Source: an uncultured Pseudodesulfovibrio sp. (GTDB lineage Bacteria; Desulfobacterota; Desulfovibrionia; Desulfovibrionales; Desulfovibrionaceae). Taken from it: 14,031 nt of DNA. Location: NCBI RefSeq assembly GCF_963662885.1, contig NZ_OY760060.1, positions 1-14,031 on the forward strand, written 5' to 3'. Positions 6,839 to 13,729 of this stretch are shown piece after piece. The notes under the pieces were generated by a model. The model was given only the letters and a program-made list of their open reading frames with translations, made no database searches and was not told the origin of the DNA. Both the position numbers and the translations under genes were made by a program. Numbering within the stretch: position 1 is the stretch's first letter; each line of letters starts with the position of its first letter.

Positions 6839-8419
6839 ATGGGATCATTCATCACCATAGGCGAAGCCCTGAGTATGGCCGCCTATCACTATCCTGCAAA
6901 AGTCGGCGCCAAGGATCTGAGTCGCGCCATGACGTTCAGCGAGCTCAACGAGCGCTGTTGTCGCCTGGGGAACGCGCTGTTGGGTATGGGGCTGAAAAAG
7001 GGGGACCGATTTGCGGCCATCGCCTACAATTGTGTGGAGTGGATGGAAATATACGGCGCCGCCGCCAAGGCGGGCCTCGTGGCTGTTCCCATTATGTTCC
7101 GGCTGCTTCCCAATGAATACCGATACGTTCTCGAAAACTCGGGGTCGAGGGCTTTCGTCATCGGGCAGGATTTCGTCGAAGGCGCCAATTCCATTCGGGA
7201 CAAGCTTCCGAAAGACCTTGCCTCCAATTACATCTTTCTGGGTGATGAGACGCCGTCAGACTATATCTCCTATGAACAGCTCATGCAAAGCAGTTCCGGA
7301 GATCAACCGCCAATAGACGTCAAACCGGAGGATACGTGGGTTATTATTTACACTTCCGGCACAACCGGAAAACCCAAAGGTGCGGTTCGTTCGCATGAAA
7401 GCTGTGTTTTTCATTATTTGATGTACAATAATGAAATGGGGTTTAACAGGGATGACACCGGCCTTCTTGTCATGCCCATGTGCCACGCCAATTCCTTCTT
7501 CTATTGTTTCAATTTCACATATGACTACGCCACTGCGTGCGTATACAGCCGGAAAAGCTTCGATCCCGAAGAGGTGTTACGGGTCTTCGATGAAGAAAAG
7601 ATCACTTTTACTTCTTTGGTGCCGACGCAATATATCATGATCCTGTCGCTGGCGGATCAGATAAAGAAACGCTACGACGTCGGCTCGCTGAGGAATCTCC
7701 TGTGTTCGTCCGCTCCGGTGCGCAGATCAACCAAATTGGAGATTATGGATTATTTCAAGAACGCTCGCCTATACGAGGGCTACGGATCAACTGAAGCGGG
7801 CATCCCTGTCCTGCTCCGTCCCGAACATCAAATGGAGAAACTGGGTTCTATCGGAAGAGAGATGATCGGAATCGGCCGAATTAGATTGCTCGATTCCGAG
7901 GGCCGCGAGGTGCCCGTGGGAACTGTCGGCGAAATTTATACAAAACAACCCTGCACATTCAAAGAATACTGGGACGCTCCCGAGAAAACAAAAGAGGCGT
8001 TCAGGGGAGAGTACTTTACTGCAGGTGATATGGCCTACAAAGACGAAGACGGCTTTTTTTATCTGGTCGATCGAAAACAGAATATGATTATTAGCGGCGG
8101 AGAAAATATCTATCCATCCGAAGTGGAAAATGTGGTCATCACGCACCCTTCGGTCAAGGAAGTCTCCGTTATCGGCGTCCCTGATGAGAAGTGGGGCGAA
8201 TCCGTAAAAGCCATCGTCGTCTTAAGGGACGGATATGAGAAAAGCGACGAGCTCAGGCAGGAGATTCTGGAATTTTGCAGAGAAAACATCGCAGGATATA
8301 AGCGGCCGAAATCCATCGACTTTGTCGACTTTGACGACATTCCCCGGACGGCCACAGGCAAAGTCATATACGGCGTTTTGCGCGACAAACACGGCCGCTG
8401 GAGCGACGACCTGGACTAA
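6839..8419 (+). CDS. Acyl-CoA synthetase, AMP-dependent ligase family
   Basis: This is a cytosolic class I adenylate-forming enzyme of 526 aa that would activate a carboxylic acid with ATP and then form the CoA thioester. Every core motif is present: the phosphate loop YTSGTTGKPKG at 171-181, YGSTEAG at 315-321, TAGD at 394-397, the hinge and lid DRKQNMIISGGENIYPSEVE at 411-430, and the catalytic lysine K508 in PRTATGK. Length and layout fit fatty-acid or aryl-acid CoA ligases of the FadD type; chain length or aromatic preference cannot be read from motifs. An in-frame ATG at 6767 would add 24 residues, but AAAGGA nine bases before ATG 6839 and the start of homologous sequence favour the shorter form. 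No acyl-CoA dehydrogenase, thiolase or CoA-transferase accompanies it. The reading frame is fully intact despite the decayed surroundings. Confidence 0.92.
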   Translation: MGSFITIGEALSMAAYHYPAKVGAKDLSRAMTFSELNERCCRLGNALLGMGLKKGDRFAAIAYNCVEWMEIYGAAAKAGLVAVPIMFRLLPNEYRYVLENSGSRAFVIGQDFVEGANSIRDKLPKDLASNYIFLGDETPSDYISYEQLMQSSSGDQPPIDVKPEDTWVIIYTSGTTGKPKGAVRSHESCVFHYLMYNNEMGFNRDDTGLLVMPMCHANSFFYCFNFTYDYATACVYSRKSFDPEEVLRVFDEEKITFTSLVPTQYIMILSLADQIKKRYDVGSLRNLLCSSAPVRRSTKLEIMDYFKNARLYEGYGSTEAGIPVLLRPEHQMEKLGSIGREMIGIGRIRLLDSEGREVPVGTVGEIYTKQPCTFKEYWDAPEKTKEAFRGEYFTAGDMAYKDEDGFFYLVDRKQNMIISGGENIYPSEVENVVITHPSVKEVSVIGVPDEKWGESVKAIVVLRDGYEKSDELRQEILEFCRENIAGYKRPKSIDFVDFDDIPRTATGKVIYGVLRDKHGRWSDDLD

Positions 8420-8649
8420 CCTGCAGATGCAAGGCGCATTCCGAAAGGCATCGTGGGTTCATTAAGTTTTGAGGAAAATGGCTTCGTAAATATGGAATCT
8501 TGATGCTCTGATTTGAACCGTTTGGTGTGGGGTTTTTCCGTAAACCCAGCTAAAATGGCCTAAAATCGGCAAAGCTTGAGAACACCAAATTTTTGTAACA
8601 TCAAATAGTTGCAACAAAATGAGGAGGTTCGAAAACCGGAAGTCGCTCT

Positions 8650-8694
8650 CTTCTAATCCGCAGGCCACAGGTTCGAATCCTGTCGGGCGTACCA
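8650..8694 (+). repeat. Right attachment-site repeat: 3' fragment of tRNA-Arg
   Basis: The 45 bases are identical to 4000-4044, the anticodon loop through the CCA end of tRNA-Arg. No acceptor 5' strand or D arm precedes it, so it is not a functional tRNA. Eleven bases after it an intrinsic terminator begins. Confidence 0.8.
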
Positions 8695-8704
8695 ATAAAT
8701 TTAG

Positions 8705-8735
8705 GGACTTGGGGATGTTACCCAAGTCCTTTTCT
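8705..8735 (+). terminator. Intrinsic terminator, probably the original tRNA-Arg terminator
   Basis: The perfect 9-bp stem GGACTTGGG (8705-8713) and CCCAAGTCC (8721-8729) encloses a 7-base loop and is followed by TTTTCTT. It lies 11 bases after the duplicated tRNA 3' end, the usual place for a tRNA terminator, and there is none after the intact tRNA at 4044. Confidence 0.8.
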
Positions 8736-8853
8736 TGTTAAAAAAGGAACCGTATACCGAGCAAGAAGGGTTATTTTGTGTGGGGTTTGCGGTATCTTGA
8801 GTTTGTTCCAGGTATTTTCCGACCGCATTCTTTGTCAGCTCTGCTTCATTCTC

Positions 8854-8888
8854 ACCGGGCGGTCCATGTAGTGCCGTATAATGTTTGT
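8854..8888. repeat. 35-base dispersed repeat, copy B
   Basis: This matches 5228-5262 with three substitutions in the same orientation. Its last base is also the last base of the minus-strand hydrolase stop codon, so the hydrolase terminates at the repeat border. It lies outside the tRNA-bounded segment, whereas copy A lies inside. Confidence 0.7.
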
Positions 8889-10132
8889 TAGTTCGGCTTG
8901 TGGGCGTTAAAGAATTCCAGAATACGGGAAAACATGTTTTCGGATTCGTCCGACAACATGAGAAGATGAGTGCCGTCGGACACCCAGTATATTTGAGAGT
9001 CCGAGATGGCGTCGTGCGCGTAACGGGCGTGCTTGGGGTCGACATCGCCGTCGTTGGTTCCATGGACGATTAAAGTCGGCGTGGTTATGCCGCCCAGAGG
9101 CATGTATCCCAGTTCGGCGTCGTATTCTAAATCGTTGGCGTAACCCTCGACACGGGAAAGAGACGGCCCGAAGGACCGGACAGCCGTCCATATCAACTCC
9201 CGGCGTTCCGGGTCCGCCATGATATGGTCGATCCAGACGTCGAAGGTCTGTTCATCGAGCGTGCTGTTGGAAGCCAACAGCATTCTTGTCGTAGCTTCAA
9301 AGGCGTATTCCAACATCGAGTTGAAAATCCACATTCCGCCGTCATTCGTGAACAAATAGCCTATCGACGCCACGACCGGATCGTCGTTCTTGGCCGCGTA
9401 GGTTTGATTGACCGCGGCTACAGGCGCCAGCGCCCAGATGCGTTGCGGATATCGGAGCGTAAACTCGTAGAGAGGAGGACCTCCGGCCGAAGCCCCGATA
9501 ATCCCGACCCGGTCGATGTCAAGAGCGTCGAGTAAGGCGGCGGCCGCGTCAGCCTGCTCCGCCGGCGACAATCCCACATCGAGTGGCGTCCGTAGATAAC
9601 CGGGCCGCGACCAGGTCAACATTCGAAATCCTTTTCCTATCAAACCGGCCATAAAGGCGTACACTTCATCATAACCGCCTTGACCGCCGTGAAAAACCAA
9701 CAAAACAGGCCCGTCGTCGCCAATAATCCGATATTCGATTAGACCTTTGGCGGTCTGAACGAGTGAGGAATCGGCTTCCAGTTGTTCGATCAAGTCCTCT
9801 TTCCAGACGGTCCAACCCGTACCGCAACCTTCGTCGTCGTCCGCCCATTTAACTCCATGCCAGTGAAAGCCTTCCACATCGTTACCGTCAAAACAACAAT
9901 CAGCGCTGGAAAGCGACGCCTGAAAATTCCAGTCCCCTTGAACCCCTGACAGGGTCAATTTGCCGTTTTCATAAATGCCTTCCGAGACGAGTGTCTTGGA
10001 TTCGTTATCATATATTTTAACTTCTAAACCTTGTTGCTGAACATTCCAGATTTCGAGCCGGATATTCCGGGAGGTGGAGCTTATGTTACGGTTACATTCA
10101 CAGACGCCCCGGTTAATCCCGGTTGGTTCCAA
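8888..10132 (-). CDS. Alpha/beta-hydrolase fold protein with an extra N-terminal region
   Basis: Residues 125-414 form a complete alpha/beta hydrolase. The oxyanion-hole loop is HGGQGG at 148-153, the nucleophile elbow is GASAGG with S215, the acid is D361 in HGTNDGDV, and the histidine is H389 in DGTHLLM. Esterase, lipase or iminopeptidase-like activity is possible; the substrate is unknown. Residues 1-120 are a separate beta-rich, Trp/Asp-rich region, with paired C79-C80 and FHWHGVKWADDDEG at 89-102, that I do not recognise. The start is unsure. The frame opens with TTG at 10132, has no clear ribosome site and no signal peptide, and a stop lies about 30 bases upstream. No ATG occurs before residue 161. 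The gene may therefore have lost its 5' end. It is a single gene on the minus strand, ending at the 35-base repeat. Confidence 0.78.
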   Translation of the reverse strand: MEPTGINRGVCECNRNISSTSRNIRLEIWNVQQQGLEVKIYDNESKTLVSEGIYENGKLTLSGVQGDWNFQASLSSADCCFDGNDVEGFHWHGVKWADDDEGCGTGWTVWKEDLIEQLEADSSLVQTAKGLIEYRIIGDDGPVLLVFHGGQGGYDEVYAFMAGLIGKGFRMLTWSRPGYLRTPLDVGLSPAEQADAAAALLDALDIDRVGIIGASAGGPPLYEFTLRYPQRIWALAPVAAVNQTYAAKNDDPVVASIGYLFTNDGGMWIFNSMLEYAFEATTRMLLASNSTLDEQTFDVWIDHIMADPERRELIWTAVRSFGPSLSRVEGYANDLEYDAELGYMPLGGITTPTLIVHGTNDGDVDPKHARYAHDAISDSQIYWVSDGTHLLMLSDESENMFSRILEFFNAHKPN

Positions 10133-10520
10133 TGGTAGTCGAGGCCGAGTCCGTAACCATTACGACCCATAGCCCGTTTAGTCTATTTATCCCCTCTTGA
10201 TCGTCGGATCCCGTATTGCATCCTTGAAGGGATACGCCCATCATGAATAAAAACAATATAACCCTGTGAATGTGATTGAGTTGTTTCATCTTTATGTACG
10301 CCGTTCCTCGGATTCAGCGCCCAAAGCTCTTTTGCTGTCTTTTGCGGCAAAACCGGTGCAAAGAGTGAAGAATAAGTGCGGCGCGTCGGGGGCTCTCCGA
10401 GCAATTCCAGCGCCATGGATTCGGAAAAGCGCACATGCGCCATTCCTTGGACTAATTACTCCATCTTCTTGCTATCGTCAAAAATTTTCCCAGGCGCCTC
10501 ATCCCCAGTCAAGAATTCTC
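10133..10520. other. Unassigned stretch upstream of the hydrolase
   Basis: A minus-strand open frame of 86 codons (10183-10443) points towards the hydrolase but has no recognisable domain or ribosome site. A 29-codon minus frame (10081-10170) overlaps the hydrolase start in another register. Neither is convincing. The stretch could be the decayed 5' part of the hydrolase gene or unrelated intergenic sequence. Confidence 0.4.
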
Positions 10521-10700
10521 CTACCGGGTAAGAGGAAACGCTGAAGCCACGTACACGCGCCGGCGTCCGGCATGATAGGATACGCTGCCTCCCACTTTGA
10601 TCAAACGCGCGATCATCCACTCCACGGAGCGTTTCACCGGCTCACCCCACATGTACAATTCCCTGATGATTTGGAGGAAGCTGTCGGCAATCACTTCCAT
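10521..10700 (-). pseudogene. C-terminal fragment of a DDE transposase (IS1380-like)
   Basis: The last 59 residues of this minus-strand frame, beginning MEVIADSFLQIIRELYM and containing RLIKVGGSVSYHAGRRRVYV followed by ASAFPL, resemble the C-terminal end of IS1380-type transposases, where a basic helix precedes an arginine-rich strand. Nothing of the catalytic core is present. On its upstream side it abuts the TTTTTCAACAGCCTG repeat and then copy 2 of the relic unit. Family assignment is from recalled pattern only. Confidence 0.45.
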
Positions 10701-10703
10701 ATC

Positions 10704-10723
10704 AGGCTGTTGAAAAACGCGAT
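10704..10723 (-). repeat. TTTTTCAACAGCCT repeat end, inverse copy
   Basis: These 20 bases are the reverse complement of 3033-3052, the terminal part of the intergenic repeat after glnD. Here only the tail is present, wedged between a transposase fragment and copy 2 of the relic unit. Confidence 0.55.
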
Positions 10724-10738
10724 CCGCGGCGTAGAGGC

Positions 10739-11167
10739 ACGGGGTTGATTTTGTGCGTTTCAATTTTTCAACGAACCATGCATGATCCGAAGCCATCCGT
10801 CCGCCACTGCCGACAGCCCGCCCGAACGCCGATCCGCAGATCTCAAGTTTCTTTGTCGCGGCACAACCGGTGAACAAGCGCTGCATGACTTTGGCGATCC
10901 GTTCGTTGCCTGTTTTCAATGGCAGGTGGAAGTGGTTGGGGATCGAAGCCTGGGCAAAACAGGGCGTTGCGGTCTCAGCCGGCATTTTCCCCGGGCGATC
11001 GACAAACCGGTTTCTGTCGGCATCGTCACGGAAGATGTTGCGCCGTTCCATCCGTAGGCGGATGATGTGATGCAACGCCCTCGGCTTATCCATGCGTGCT
11101 TTTCAATGTGGCATGAGTTTCTATATGGTAGATGATGAAACAAAGAAACGTGCAAACTCAACACCGT
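10739..11167. mobile_element. Transposase-relic unit, copy 2 (non-autonomous, inverted ends)
   Basis: The left end begins ACGGGGTTGATTTTGTGCG. The right end, read on the opposite strand, begins ACGGTGTTGAGTTTGCACG and continues TTTCTTTG. The ends match over about 30 bases with a few differences. The 429-base unit encloses a truncated minus-strand Y1 transposase in one open frame. The GGGACATAG extension seen on the left of copies 1 and 3 is absent. Confidence 0.7.
10744..11093 (-). pseudogene. Y1 (HUH) transposase relic, copy 2
   Basis: The frame runs MDKPRALHHIIRLRMERRNI, then RDDADRNRFVDR and IPNHFHLPLKTGNERIAKVM (HxH metal site kept), then RLFTGCAATKKLEI. It then switches to the tail GSAFGRAVGSGGRMASDH that the other two copies also carry. 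The part that should follow GYA, which would hold the catalytic tyrosine, is missing. The open frame continues by chance across the unit border into the unrelated fragment at 10521-10700, giving a 190-codon chimeric frame that should not be read as one protein. No ribosome site precedes the ATG. Confidence 0.75.
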
Positions 11168-11659
11168 TATATATTGAATTAAGCAGAGTGACTATTCCCC
11201 CAAGTACCTGAAAATAAATAAATTTTTAAGATGGCGAAAAAATAACCTCCTGATAACATAGAGGCAGCACAAAAAACCCATATGAAAAGAGGAGGTCCCT
11301 CTTCTTCCTCTTTTTCTGTAAGATTGACTTCCTCGTTCGCCGGCGGTAACATTATTTTTAAGCCGTATCCGTAAATGGCGGACGTGACGATTTCGGTGCC
11401 TCCGGCATGAGATTTTTTACGCCTCGGCGGGCGAACACGTTGAGTTCCGGCCGGCAACCGGAACGCACCTCCAGGAACCCACGAAACGCTACAAGCCTGC
11501 CCCCTTGAGGCAATTCAGTTCCTTCCCTCGCTCCGTGTTCCGCCGCCGGGAGAAGAGGCATGCATACCTTGATCGAAGCGGCCTAGGCACGATCTCCACA
11601 TACGTCTGTTTTTTTGTTGTCTGCAACAATCAGAAAAACCGAACAAAGGGGAGAGTCTC
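11168..11659. other. Unassigned stretch upstream of the LamG gene
   Basis: No gene is supportable. A minus-strand frame (11179-11457) contains one hydrophobic segment, LFIWVFCAASMLSGGYFFAI, after an acidic run, but has no ribosome site or known relatives. AAAAGAGG (11285-11292) and CCTCTTTT (11307-11314) can pair and might act as a weak terminator. A TTGTTG/CAACAA hairpin lies near 11612-11627, shortly before the LamG gene. No clear promoter is visible. Confidence 0.4.
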
Positions 11660-12925
11660 ATGAAATCAGCGACCCGTCTGTTCATGGCCCTGTCGGCGGT
11701 TTTGGTATTCCTCGCAATCAACCCTCCTGCTTTCTCCGCGCTCGTATCGGAATGGAAATTCGACGGCGACGGATCCAACGAAGTACCCATGAGGCCGTCC
11801 GCTGTTCCTCAGGGAGACGCGGTGTTTTATGCCGAAGGTGGAGTGGAGGGCGGTTTCGCACATATTCCCAAAAGCTCGGACCATATACGCATTCCCGACA
11901 GTTCCTCTTTCCACCTGCCCGTCTCTTTCACGGTAATGTTTTGGTTCCGCCAGTACAATGATCAGGCATTCTACGGTGATTTCGTGTCAAAAGGGGACCT
12001 TACACCAGGAAGCGAAACTTGCAACTTCCGCATCCTTCGCTATGGTGGGGCCCTGAATATTCGAGCTACTTACACGGGGGCCGATTCCGGCGCGTGGGTA
12101 CCTCATTTGAAGGTCCTTCTTCCCTTTGCCTATGGCCGTTGGTATCATGTTGCGTATACCAAGAGCCCGAATAGACACGCCTTATACGCGAATGGCCAGC
12201 TTTTGGATTACGCCGAGGACCCTGAAAACGCCCAGACCAACAGCTCTCCTATTATCGTAGGCAAATATGCCGTAGAGACAGACTTCGACGAACTTCGCAT
12301 CTATGACCAAGCCTGGACCGCCAACCAAATTGCCGGCTATTATCATCGTTACGTCACCGCGTTCTTTTCAAACTTTGAAGAAGACTGGGGGGTTGATGCA
12401 TTCGGAAGAGACTGGGAGTGGGGGCCTTATGCTTGGACAGGAGTCAACTGCACCGGCTCCTCGTCTCCCCCGGCGGAACCTCATTCCGGCTCGCGCATGT
12501 GGGGCACCATCCTCAACGGCTGCTACAAAAATTGGGGAAACAACAGCGGGTACGCCGAATGTAAAAACGACTCGCAGGCGGACGACAGCAGGCTTAGGTT
12601 TCGCGTCGATCTACGCGGCATGTCCACGGCCACATTGACGTGGTGGGAATGGTTCGACGTGCATCAACCGTACGATTGGGCCGAAGTGTACGTGGATGGA
12701 AACGTGGTGCATCAATACTGCAGTCCCAATTACCACGCGCCCGATTCCTGGCGCTTCCAATCCGTTGATTTAACCCCTTATGTGGGTGGGTGGGTGGTTA
12801 TCACCTTTCATATGATGGCTTCCACTGTAATTGAGCGCGGCGGATGGTGGATAGACGACCTCCTGGTCATAGGAAAGTCAGCGTTATCAGGCGTCCTCCC
12901 GTCAATATTCATCTTGCTCGACTGA
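11660..12925 (+). CDS. Secreted LamG-domain protein with immune-inhibitor-A-like C-terminal domain
   Basis: The 421-aa product begins with a classical Sec signal peptide: basic start, hydrophobic core LFMALSAVLVFLAI, and probable cleavage after AFSA at residue 27. Residues 28-230 form a concanavalin-A-like LamG/laminin-G_3 beta sandwich that ends in the typical FDELRIYDQAW plus NQIAGYY (209-228). Residues 237-405 resemble the C-terminal beta domain of M6 immune-inhibitor-A peptidases: LTWWEWFDV, then AEVYVDG, the SWRFQSVDLTPYVGG stretch and GGWWIDDLLVIG. No peptidase domain or HExxH is present, so it is probably a binding protein for glycans or surfaces rather than an enzyme. AGGGGAG sits five to seven bases before the ATG. 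There is no lipobox, LPxTG or PEP-CTERM tail. The gene stops only 13 bases before relic copy 3, so the native C-terminus may be lost. Confidence 0.82.
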   Translation: MKSATRLFMALSAVLVFLAINPPAFSALVSEWKFDGDGSNEVPMRPSAVPQGDAVFYAEGGVEGGFAHIPKSSDHIRIPDSSSFHLPVSFTVMFWFRQYNDQAFYGDFVSKGDLTPGSETCNFRILRYGGALNIRATYTGADSGAWVPHLKVLLPFAYGRWYHVAYTKSPNRHALYANGQLLDYAEDPENAQTNSSPIIVGKYAVETDFDELRIYDQAWTANQIAGYYHRYVTAFFSNFEEDWGVDAFGRDWEWGPYAWTGVNCTGSSSPPAEPHSGSRMWGTILNGCYKNWGNNSGYAECKNDSQADDSRLRFRVDLRGMSTATLTWWEWFDVHQPYDWAEVYVDGNVVHQYCSPNYHAPDSWRFQSVDLTPYVGGWVVITFHMMASTVIERGGWWIDDLLVIGKSALSGVLPSIFILLD

Positions 12926-12972
12926 ATCGACGGGTTGGGGGACATAGGGTACGGGGTTGATTTTGTGCGTTT

Positions 12973-13311
12973 CTATTCTTCAACGGACCCTGCATGATCC
13001 GAAGCCATCCGTCCGCCTCTGCCGACAGCCCGCCCGAACGCCGATCTGCTGATCTCAAGTTTCTTTGTCGCGGCATAACCGGTGAACAGACGCTGCATGA
13101 CCTTGGCGATCCGTTCGTTGCCTGTTTTCAATAGCAGGTGGAAGTGGTTGGGGATCAAAGCCCGGGCAAAGCAAGGTGTTGCGGTCTCAGCCGGCATTTT
13201 CCCCGGGTGATCGACAAACCGGTTTCTGTCGGTATCGTCACGGAAGATGTTGCAACGTTCGATCCCTCGGCGGATGATGCGATGCAACGCACCCGGCGCA
13301 TCAGTGCGTGC
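12973..13311 (-). pseudogene. Y1 (HUH) transposase relic, copy 3
   Basis: The best preserved of the three relics. It reads ARTDAPGALHRIIRRGIERC, then NIFRDDTDRNRFVDHPGK, then ALIPNHFHLLLKTGNERIAK with the HxH site, then RLFTGYAATKKLEISRSAFG and a short tail ending SVEE. The usual MPRK start has mutated, with a TGA where it should be. It lacks the second half of the enzyme and joins KKLEI to the same tail as copies 1 and 2. Confidence 0.78.
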
Positions 13312-13450
13312 TTTTCACGTGCCTATTCACAGGGTATAGATCATTCTCAGGCTACTGTGGAATTTCCATAACCCAGGTTGATTATGAAAGGAGAGGCGTT
13401 TACTGTCGGTTCCACGCGCTTCGACATTTGGTAACGATGCTGATGAGTGG

Positions 13451-13472
13451 CCCGGACAACTTGTTGTCCGGG
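13451..13472. repeat. Palindrome with GGACAAC/GTTGTCC arms, first of a pair
   Basis: Ten-base perfect arms CCCGGACAAC and GTTGTCCGGG are separated by TT. The inner 16 bases have the same design as the palindrome at 13559-13580. It could be a REP-type palindrome, a dimeric-protein site, or an RNA hairpin. Confidence 0.6.
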
Positions 13473-13531
13473 TGCGAAGGACAAGAGGTTACCGTACGTC
13501 TTCCATCGAAGGCGTGCATGATGCTATACGC

Positions 13532-13592
13532 CGGGCGGGACCTCTTGTTGCCGCGCAACGTGGACAACGAGTTGTCCACGCCACCCCGCCCG
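13532..13592. repeat. Nested palindrome with GGACAAC/GTTGTCC core, second of a pair
   Basis: The inner perfect arms CGTGGACAAC and GTTGTCCACG (13559-13580, GA spacer) sit next to a GTTG-CCGCG-CAAC hairpin at 13547-13559. Both are enclosed by outer arms CGGGCGGG (13532-13539) and CCCGCCCG (13585-13592). The whole could fold as a branched structure about 60 bases long. A further hairpin CCGTGAA/TTCACGG follows at 13649-13672. Confidence 0.55.
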
Positions 13593-13729
13593 AGACATCG
13601 CAATAGGACACAATTATAGGCGAGTCCCAAAATATTATCCCGCATACCCCGTGAATGGATACCTTTTCACGGCGCCAGGTTTCTAGTTCATGCATGATGG
13701 AGCAAAGAAACGCGCAAATTCAACTCCGT

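Larger units (their letters stand above)
4045..8694. mobile_element. Putative decayed tRNA-Arg-integrated island
   Basis: The segment is bounded by the intact tRNA on the left and a 45-base copy of its 3' part on the right, a spacing of 4,650 bases. The tRNA remains whole because the insertion restores its 3' end. Cargo includes a DsrE-like gene, a truncated Y1 transposase, the Cys-rich CxxG protein, a transposon-relic unit and an acyl-CoA ligase. No integrase, excisionase or replication gene is visible, so the element would be immobile alone. The 230 bases between the ligase stop and the right repeat hold nothing I recognise. Alternatives are a tRNA-gene duplication that later decayed, or the residue of a larger deleted island. 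Confidence 0.6.
12939..13729. mobile_element. Transposase-relic unit, copy 3 (expanded, inverted ends)
   Basis: The left end has GGGACATAG at 12939 and ACGGGGTTGATTTTGTGCG at 12951. The right end, read on the opposite strand from 13729, begins ACGGAGTTGAATTTGCGCG and continues TTTCTTTG. The unit is about 790 bases, nearly twice the other two, because about 380 bases rich in palindromes lie between the transposase start and the right end. It begins 14 bases after the LamG gene. Confidence 0.7.

Noticed and set aside
8462..8725. Minus-strand frame containing LLVRPTGFEPVACGLE
   Set aside because: Same antisense-tRNA artefact, arising from the duplicated 3' tRNA fragment at 8650-8694.
8741..8853. 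Minus frame with NEAELTKNAVGKYLEQTQDT, considered as an integrase C-terminus
   Set aside because: No tyrosine-recombinase motif (R..HxxR..Y) is visible, and it lies outside the repeat-bounded segment. Too weak to call.
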